Positions 59,536 to 64,000 of a stretch of 64,000 nt of DNA are shown here, in pieces. The stretch is taken from assembly GCA_028279505.1 (NCBI GenBank), contig JANQNP010000010.1, forward strand, positions 89,677 through 153,676. The letters run 5' to 3'. Both the position numbers and the translations under genes were made by a program. This DNA comes from Dehalococcoidia bacterium (GTDB lineage: Bacteria; Chloroflexota; Dehalococcoidia; UBA2979). Position 1 is the first letter of the stretch. Each line of letters begins with the position of its first letter. Below the pieces are notes generated by a model. The model saw only the letters and a program-made list of their open reading frames with translations. It was not told the DNA's origin and made no database searches.

Positions 59536-61473
59536 CTAGCGCTCCAACACGTTCCCGCTGAGCACGAAGATGACGGCAACCGCCACCACCACGCCCAGCA
59601 TCGACATCGACGTGTACGCCTGCAGCTGCCCCGTCTCGAGGCGCCGCGCCATGTCCCCGACCTGCCGCGCCGCCAGCGCCGCGCCCGTCACGACGCCGTC
59701 GACCACGTATTTGTCGAACGCCGCCGCCGCCGGCCCCAGCACCCGATCGAGGGCGCCCCGCACCACGCCGTCTTCGGCGATCTCGTCCACGTAGAACTTG
59801 TCCGCCGCCACCGTGTACAGCGGCCCGGCCGCCTTCCCGAGCTGCTCGGGCGCAGGCTGCCGGAAGAAGTACACCGCCCAGGCAGCCCCGATTCCGCCGA
59901 GAGCTGCGGAGACCGAACACGCCACGACGACGGGTTCAAGCTTGAACTCGAAGTGCCGGATCTCCTCCGGCAGCGAGCCCTCCAGGAATGTCCCGAATCC
60001 GTTCAAAGCGAAGAAACCGAAGAGCACCGACGGCACCGCGAGAATGATGAGCGGTGTCGTCATTGACCGCGGCGACTCGTGCGGCGGCCCGTGCCCACCG
60101 TGCTCGGACTCCTCGCCGCCTCGATACTCCCCGACGAACGTCATGATGATGACGCGGAACATGTAGAACGCCGTCATGAACGCGACGATCACGCCAATTA
60201 CAAACAAGAATTTGTCGTACTTCCAGGCGTCGAGGAGGATCTCGTCCTTACTCCAGAAGCCGGCGAAGCCCGGGAATCCTGAGAGCGACAACGCTCCGAT
60301 CAAGAACGTCCAGAACGTGATCGGCATGACCTTCCACAGCCCGCCCATCAGCCGCATGTCGAACGTCCCGGTCGCGTGGTTCACCGAGCCCGAGCCCTGG
60401 AACAGCAGCGACTTGAAGAACGCGTGCGTGAAGAGGTGGAAGATCGCGGCCACGAACCCACCGAGGCCGATCACCATCACCATGTAGCCGAGCTGCGAGA
60501 TCGTCGAGTACGCCAGCACCCGTTTGATGTCGTTCGCCACGATCCCCATCGAGGCAGCGAGGATCGCCGTGAACCCGCCCACGTACGCGATCGTCGTGTG
60601 CACCCCGTCCGGCGATGCCTCCACCGCAGGGAAGAACCGCCCGAGGAGGTACACCCCGGCCGCCACCATCGTCGCGGAGTGCAGCAGCGAGGAGACGGGC
60701 GTCGGGCCCTCCATCGCGTCCGGCAACCAGAAGTGCAGTGGGAACTGCGCCGATTTCCCGACCGCCCCGGCGAAGATCCCGAGGACAAAGCCCGTCAACA
60801 CGGAGTCCGAGAGCTCGTGGTGTTCCGCGATCGCGTTGATCTCGGCGATGTCGAAGACGCCGCCCGTCTTCGTCCAGATCAGCACCACCGCGATCATGAA
60901 GAAGAAGTCGCCGAACCGCGTGACGATGAACGCCTTCTTCGCCGCGGCCGCCGCGGAGGGCTTGTCGAACCAGAAGCCAACCAGCAGGTACGAGGTCAGG
61001 CCGACCAGCTCCCAGTGGATGAAGAGCTGCAGCAGGCTCGATGCCATCACCAGCCCGAGCATCGCTACTGTGAACAGCGACATGTGCATGAAATAGCGGC
61101 GGTAGCCGGTGTCCCCGTGCATGTACCCGGTCGAGTAGATCTGCACGAGCAGCGACACCGAGGTGACCACGAACATCATCAGCGCGCTCAGCGAGTCCAG
61201 CGTCACGCCGAACTCGATCCGCAGCTCGAACAGCTCCATCCACAGGTGCGAGTCGAACCCGACCCGCTCGCCGTCCGCACCGATCGAGGTGTCCAGCGCC
61301 CACAGCGCCAGCAGCCACGAGATGCCGATTGCGCCGATCGTCAGGTTGCTCGCGTGCTGGTCCTGAAACTGCGGCACCCGCAGCAGCAGCGCCCCCGCGA
61401 TGATCGCGAACGACACCATCGGGGCGAAGTAGATCGCCCAGACCGCTGCCTCCGGGATATCGCCGAGGAACAT
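59536..61473 (-). CDS. nuoL: NADH-quinone oxidoreductase subunit L
   Basis: 645 residues, about 16 membrane helices plus the long lateral helix at the C-terminus. Motifs: YSTGYMHGDTGYRRYFMHMSLF, LFIHWELVGLTSYLLVGFW with the conserved Glu, VGKSAQFPLHFWLPDAMEGPTPVSSLLHSATMV with the channel Lys, and RVLAYSTISQLGYMVM. It is the distal proton pump of complex I. The gap to the small upstream gene is 2 bases. Normal family length. Confidence 0.96.
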   Translation of the reverse strand: MFLGDIPEAAVWAIYFAPMVSFAIIAGALLLRVPQFQDQHASNLTIGAIGISWLLALWALDTSIGADGERVGFDSHLWMELFELRIEFGVTLDSLSALMMFVVTSVSLLVQIYSTGYMHGDTGYRRYFMHMSLFTVAMLGLVMASSLLQLFIHWELVGLTSYLLVGFWFDKPSAAAAAKKAFIVTRFGDFFFMIAVVLIWTKTGGVFDIAEINAIAEHHELSDSVLTGFVLGIFAGAVGKSAQFPLHFWLPDAMEGPTPVSSLLHSATMVAAGVYLLGRFFPAVEASPDGVHTTIAYVGGFTAILAASMGIVANDIKRVLAYSTISQLGYMVMVIGLGGFVAAIFHLFTHAFFKSLLFQGSGSVNHATGTFDMRLMGGLWKVMPITFWTFLIGALSLSGFPGFAGFWSKDEILLDAWKYDKFLFVIGVIVAFMTAFYMFRVIIMTFVGEYRGGEESEHGGHGPPHESPRSMTTPLIILAVPSVLFGFFALNGFGTFLEGSLPEEIRHFEFKLEPVVVACSVSAALGGIGAAWAVYFFRQPAPEQLGKAAGPLYTVAADKFYVDEIAEDGVVRGALDRVLGPAAAAFDKYVVDGVVTGAALAARQVGDMARRLETGQLQAYTSMSMLGVVVAVAVIFVLSGNVLER

Positions 61474-61475
61474 CG

Positions 61476-61664
61476 CTAGACCTTGTTCAACACTTCGCGC
61501 GCCACGTGCGTCTTACCGTCAGGCACCCAGAGCGCCCGCGCGTCGCGCATCGACCCGACCTCGAGCGGCGGCACGACGCGCACGGACACGGCCTCCTGGC
61601 TGAACAGCTCGCGCCAGATCGAGGCGGCGTAGCCGTCCGGGACGTCCATGAACTTCACCCACAT
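61476..61664 (-). CDS. Small conserved-looking protein between nuoL and nuoK (62 aa)
   Basis: 62 residues, soluble: MWVKFMDVPDGYAASIWRE, then a short sheet VSVRVVPPLEVG and the end LWVPDGKTHVAREVLNKV. The build, strand-helix-strand with a closing helix, resembles DUF2007-type 'putative signal transducing' modules. It fits tightly between nuoK (28 bases) and nuoL (2 bases), so it is part of the operon. Not a known complex I subunit; function unknown. Confidence 0.75.
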   Translation of the reverse strand: MWVKFMDVPDGYAASIWRELFSQEAVSVRVVPPLEVGSMRDARALWVPDGKTHVAREVLNKV

Positions 61665-61692
61665 CGCGCGGGTCCGATCCCCATCGAGCAGC

Positions 61693-62019
61693 TCACCATC
61701 GCAGCACGCTGATCCGGTCGAGGTCGACCGTCTCCCGCCGTCGGTAGATGAGCACGGCCATCGCGAGGGCGACCGCGGCTTCCGCCGCCGCCACCGTCAG
61801 CACGAAGACCACGAACGTGTGCCCGGCCAGCGGCTCCGTGCCCGGCTGGAACGCGCCACTGAAGCGCGAGAACGCGAGGAACGCGAGGTTCGACGCGTTC
61901 AGCATCAGCTCGACACCCATGAGCACGGCCACCACGTTGCGCTTCGACAGCGCGATCGCGACGCCGATCCCGAAGACGATCCCCGAGACCGCCAGGTAGT
62001 GCGCCAGCGTGATCGTCAT
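61693..62019 (-). CDS. nuoK: NADH-quinone oxidoreductase subunit K
   Basis: 108 residues from the ATG at 62019; the longer frame upstream is a shadow of nuoJ. Three membrane helices. Both membrane Glu of NuoK are present: one in VLMGVELMLNASNLAFLAF and one in LTVAAAEAAVALAMAVLIYR. It links the quinone-side subunits to the antiporter subunits. The start ATG overlaps the nuoJ stop by 4 bases. Confidence 0.95.
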   Translation of the reverse strand: MTITLAHYLAVSGIVFGIGVAIALSKRNVVAVLMGVELMLNASNLAFLAFSRFSGAFQPGTEPLAGHTFVVFVLTVAAAEAAVALAMAVLIYRRRETVDLDRISVLRW

Positions 62020-62588
62020 ACGGCGTCCTCCGCCGTCACGCCGGCCGCGTCCTCGGCCGCTTCGTCCTCCTCGTCGACCGCGCCCGGGTCGGTGACGAGC
62101 ACGATCGCGCCGAGGAGTGCGAACAGCAGCAGCACCGATGCCACCTCGAATGCGAGGATGTGCTGACCGAGGAGTTGGTCGCCGATCGTCCCGATCGTGT
62201 CGATGAACGCGCGCTCCTCGAGGGCTGCGCCCGTCAGCTCGTTCCACTCGACGTCGACCGCCGTGAACACCACGATCGCCGCGATCGCCGCTCCGAGGAG
62301 CACGCCGGGCCCGGCGTACAGCGAGTTGCCGTTGTTCCGAGACGCCAGCGGCGTCAGCATCACCGCGAACACCAGCAGCACCGAGATCGCACCCGCGTAG
62401 ATCAGGATCTGCGCCACGGCGATGAAGTCGGCCGACAGCGTGACGAACAGCCCCGCCATCCCGATGAACGACATCACGAGGAACACGATCGCGTGCACGA
62501 GGTTCCGCATCAGGAACACGGACAGCGCCGACAGCACCGTCAGCGCGGACAACACATAGAAGGCGACGACGATCCCGGTCGACTCCAC
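62016..62588 (-). CDS. nuoJ: NADH-quinone oxidoreductase subunit J
   Basis: 190 residues from GTG 62588, which shares its G with the nuoH stop (TAGTG). Five membrane helices, the conserved second and third reading HAIVFLVMSFIGMAGLFV and FIAVAQILIYAGAISVLLVFAVML, the latter with the pi-bulge Tyr. The C-terminal ~25 residues are unusually acidic (DEEDEAAEDAAG), an extension beyond most NuoJ. nuoI, normally between H and J, is absent. Confidence 0.92.
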   Translation of the reverse strand: MESTGIVVAFYVLSALTVLSALSVFLMRNLVHAIVFLVMSFIGMAGLFVTLSADFIAVAQILIYAGAISVLLVFAVMLTPLASRNNGNSLYAGPGVLLGAAIAAIVVFTAVDVEWNELTGAALEERAFIDTIGTIGDQLLGQHILAFEVASVLLLFALLGAIVLVTDPGAVDEEDEAAEDAAGVTAEDAV

Positions 62589-63931
62589 TACGTGCCCGCC
62601 TGAATCCGCTTCGCGGCCTTCAGGCCGCCGATCGTCGGCGCGAGCCGCGGCGCGACCGGCTGTTCGAGGTCGGCGGAGTACCCCACGACCTTCGCCCACG
62701 CCCGCACCGCGTACGCGGTCAGCGCCAAGTTCACGATCGCGAAGCTCCCGTAGATGAAGATGCCCTCAACGTCCCAGCGCGCCGCGATCGAGGCCTGGAT
62801 CGCCACCAGGATCACGTTCGCGATCGACAGCGGGATCAGGTACTTCCACGCGAAGCCCATCAGCTGATCGATCCGGAACCGCGGCAGCGTCGCGCGCAAC
62901 CAGATGAACGCGAAGTACCCGGCCGTCGCCTTGCCGGCGAGGATCAGGTACGGCGGGATCCACTCCTCGAGGCCGAACATCGAGTACCCACCGAGGAAGA
63001 ACGTCGCCAGCAGCGCGCCGACCAGCAGCGCGTTCCCCAGCTCGACGGCGAGGAACAGGCCGGCCTTCATCCCGGAGTACTCGGTGTGGAACCCGGCCAC
63101 GATCTCCGACTCCGCCTCGGCGATGTCGTTCGGCGTGCGGTTGATCTCCGCCGTCGACGAGAAGAAGAACGTGAACATCGCGAACGGCAGCAGCACCCCG
63201 AGCCACACGTTGTGGTCCGACTGCCACGCGACGATCTCACCGAGGTTCAGCGAACCGGTGAGCAGCACCACCACCAGCAGCGACAGGCTGATCGGAATCT
63301 CGTACGAGACCATCATCGCCACCGTGCGCATCGAACCCAGCAGCGCGTAGTGGTTGTTCGAGGCCCAGCCCGCCATCCAGATCGCGAGCACCGACAGCGA
63401 CGTGATCGAGATGACGTACAGCAGCCCCACATTGATATCGAGGTAGGCCATGTTCGGCGCCCACGGCACTGGCCCCCACGCGAGCATCGCCGGGATGAAC
63501 ACCAGCACCGGCGGCAGGTAGAAGAGCAGCCGGTCCGCGCCCAGCGGGATCAGCACCTCTTTCTGCATCAGCTTCAGCGCGTCCGCCAGCGGCTGCAGCA
63601 GCCCGAACGGACCCACGCGGTTCGGGCCCATCCGGATCTGGAACCGCGCCAGCAGGCGCCGCTCGATCCACGACCCGATCAGCAAGAACCCACCGAGGAA
63701 GCTCAGGATCCCGACGGCGCCGATGGCCCCGGTCACCCAGTACGACAGCCACGGCCCCGCGCTGGTGTCGTCCAGTTCGGCGCGCAGCCGCGCCATCGCG
63801 TTGCCGAGGTCGCGGATGTCGTACCACTCCCCATCGAGGCGGCCGTCGATCACGATGTAGGCGATCACCGCGTTCACCGCGAGGAAGCCGAGCGCGAGCA
63901 CCGCGCCCGCCGCCTTCACGCCGCTCGGCAC
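62588..63931 (-). CDS. nuoH: NADH-quinone oxidoreductase subunit H (start uncertain; frame open to window edge)
   Basis: 447 residues from GTG 63931. Family core: [69 protein letters not shown] (the conserved Glu-rich loop by the quinone site) and [29 protein letters not shown]. It anchors the quinone chamber of complex I. The N-terminal ~60 residues before the normal first helix form an extra segment with its own hydrophobic stretch ([19 protein letters not shown]). The frame stays open for 23 more codons to position 64000, so the true start, or a fusion, could lie outside the window. Confidence 0.92.
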   Translation of the reverse strand: MPSGVKAAGAVLALGFLAVNAVIAYIVIDGRLDGEWYDIRDLGNAMARLRAELDDTSAGPWLSYWVTGAIGAVGILSFLGGFLLIGSWIERRLLARFQIRMGPNRVGPFGLLQPLADALKLMQKEVLIPLGADRLLFYLPPVLVFIPAMLAWGPVPWAPNMAYLDINVGLLYVISITSLSVLAIWMAGWASNNHYALLGSMRTVAMMVSYEIPISLSLLVVVLLTGSLNLGEIVAWQSDHNVWLGVLLPFAMFTFFFSSTAEINRTPNDIAEAESEIVAGFHTEYSGMKAGLFLAVELGNALLVGALLATFFLGGYSMFGLEEWIPPYLILAGKATAGYFAFIWLRATLPRFRIDQLMGFAWKYLIPLSIANVILVAIQASIAARWDVEGIFIYGSFAIVNLALTAYAVRAWAKVVGYSADLEQPVAPRLAPTIGGLKAAKRIQAGT

Positions 63932-64000
63932 GTTCCGCGCGTCGTCCAGCAGCGACCCGCGGTCGAGGATCTGCTGCGCCCGGCCACGCCGATGGCGCAG

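Noticed and set aside
56081..60066. Long + frames (730 and 697 codons) over ybeY and nuoN/M
   Set aside because: Arg/His/Gln-rich shadows of clear complex I genes.
1..64000. CRISPR arrays, transposases, integrases, rRNA genes, riboswitch classes
   Set aside because: Read for them on both strands; no spaced identical repeats, no transposase or integrase motifs, no rRNA, no recognisable riboswitch core.

Overview
The window is a GC-rich bacterial chromosome segment carrying mostly housekeeping genes, with no phage, no insertion sequence and no CRISPR array. The gene content suggests Chloroflexota, probably near Dehalococcoidia/SAR202-type lineages. The hints are a GuaB3-type IMP dehydrogenase relative, an F420-type LLM oxidoreductase, a PrmC with NLPY instead of NPPY, a VanW protein, DUF-type lipoproteins with Pro/Thr-rich linkers, an 'A'-variant MetRS and many apparently leaderless promoters. 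This placement is an inference; no rRNA or phylogenetic marker comparison was possible.

Layout. 0-3.9 kb: a MacB/FtsX-type ABC exporter (permease tail plus two ATPases, one with an AbrB-like tail), a small alpha-beta barrel protein and a membrane-anchored nuclease. 3.9-10.8 kb: lipoprotein, threonine aldolase, a CcdA whose two halves are in swapped order, small hypotheticals, tRNA-Glu(CTC) with a terminator, an LLM oxidoreductase and an NnrE-like protein. 10.8-25.3 kb: MFS exporter, HDOD protein, YifB/ComM, LysM protein, Rel, HisRS, MMPL transporter, ketopantoate reductase, an oxalyl-CoA-synthetase-like ligase and its MFS neighbour. 25.5-38.5 kb: three Pro/Thr-linker lipoproteins around prfA, an RNA methyltransferase and prmC, then NUDIX, VanW, GuaB3 and a frameshifted kelch/Ig/beta-helix surface protein with a G10 tract. 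38.7-44.6 kb: MetRS, a PD-(D/E)XK-type protein, a dispersed repeat, TatD and a PspC-prenyl synthase fusion. 44.7-52.5 kb: a large KAP-type NTPase that looks foreign in composition, two near-identical GMC oxidoreductases separated by a second repeat copy, and a GMC small subunit. 52.6-64 kb, all minus: nuoH-J-K-(small gene)-L-M-N, ybeY, dnaX, recR and recO.

How the genes work together. The nuo block encodes the membrane arm of respiratory complex I, and nuoI is missing from its usual place between nuoH and nuoJ. prfA and prmC form a release factor plus release-factor-methyltransferase pair. dnaX, recR and recO form a replication/recombination block. GMC2 and its small subunit look like a membrane-linked sugar/alcohol dehydrogenase.

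Three window-wide signals deserve attention: (1) rare codons on both strands repeatedly create the pentamer CGAGG on the + strand; (2) a TAnnnT -10 hexamer sits 6-9 bases before at least ten start codons, predicting leaderless mRNAs; (3) the + strand is richer in C than G even in minus-strand genes, except in the KAP gene.
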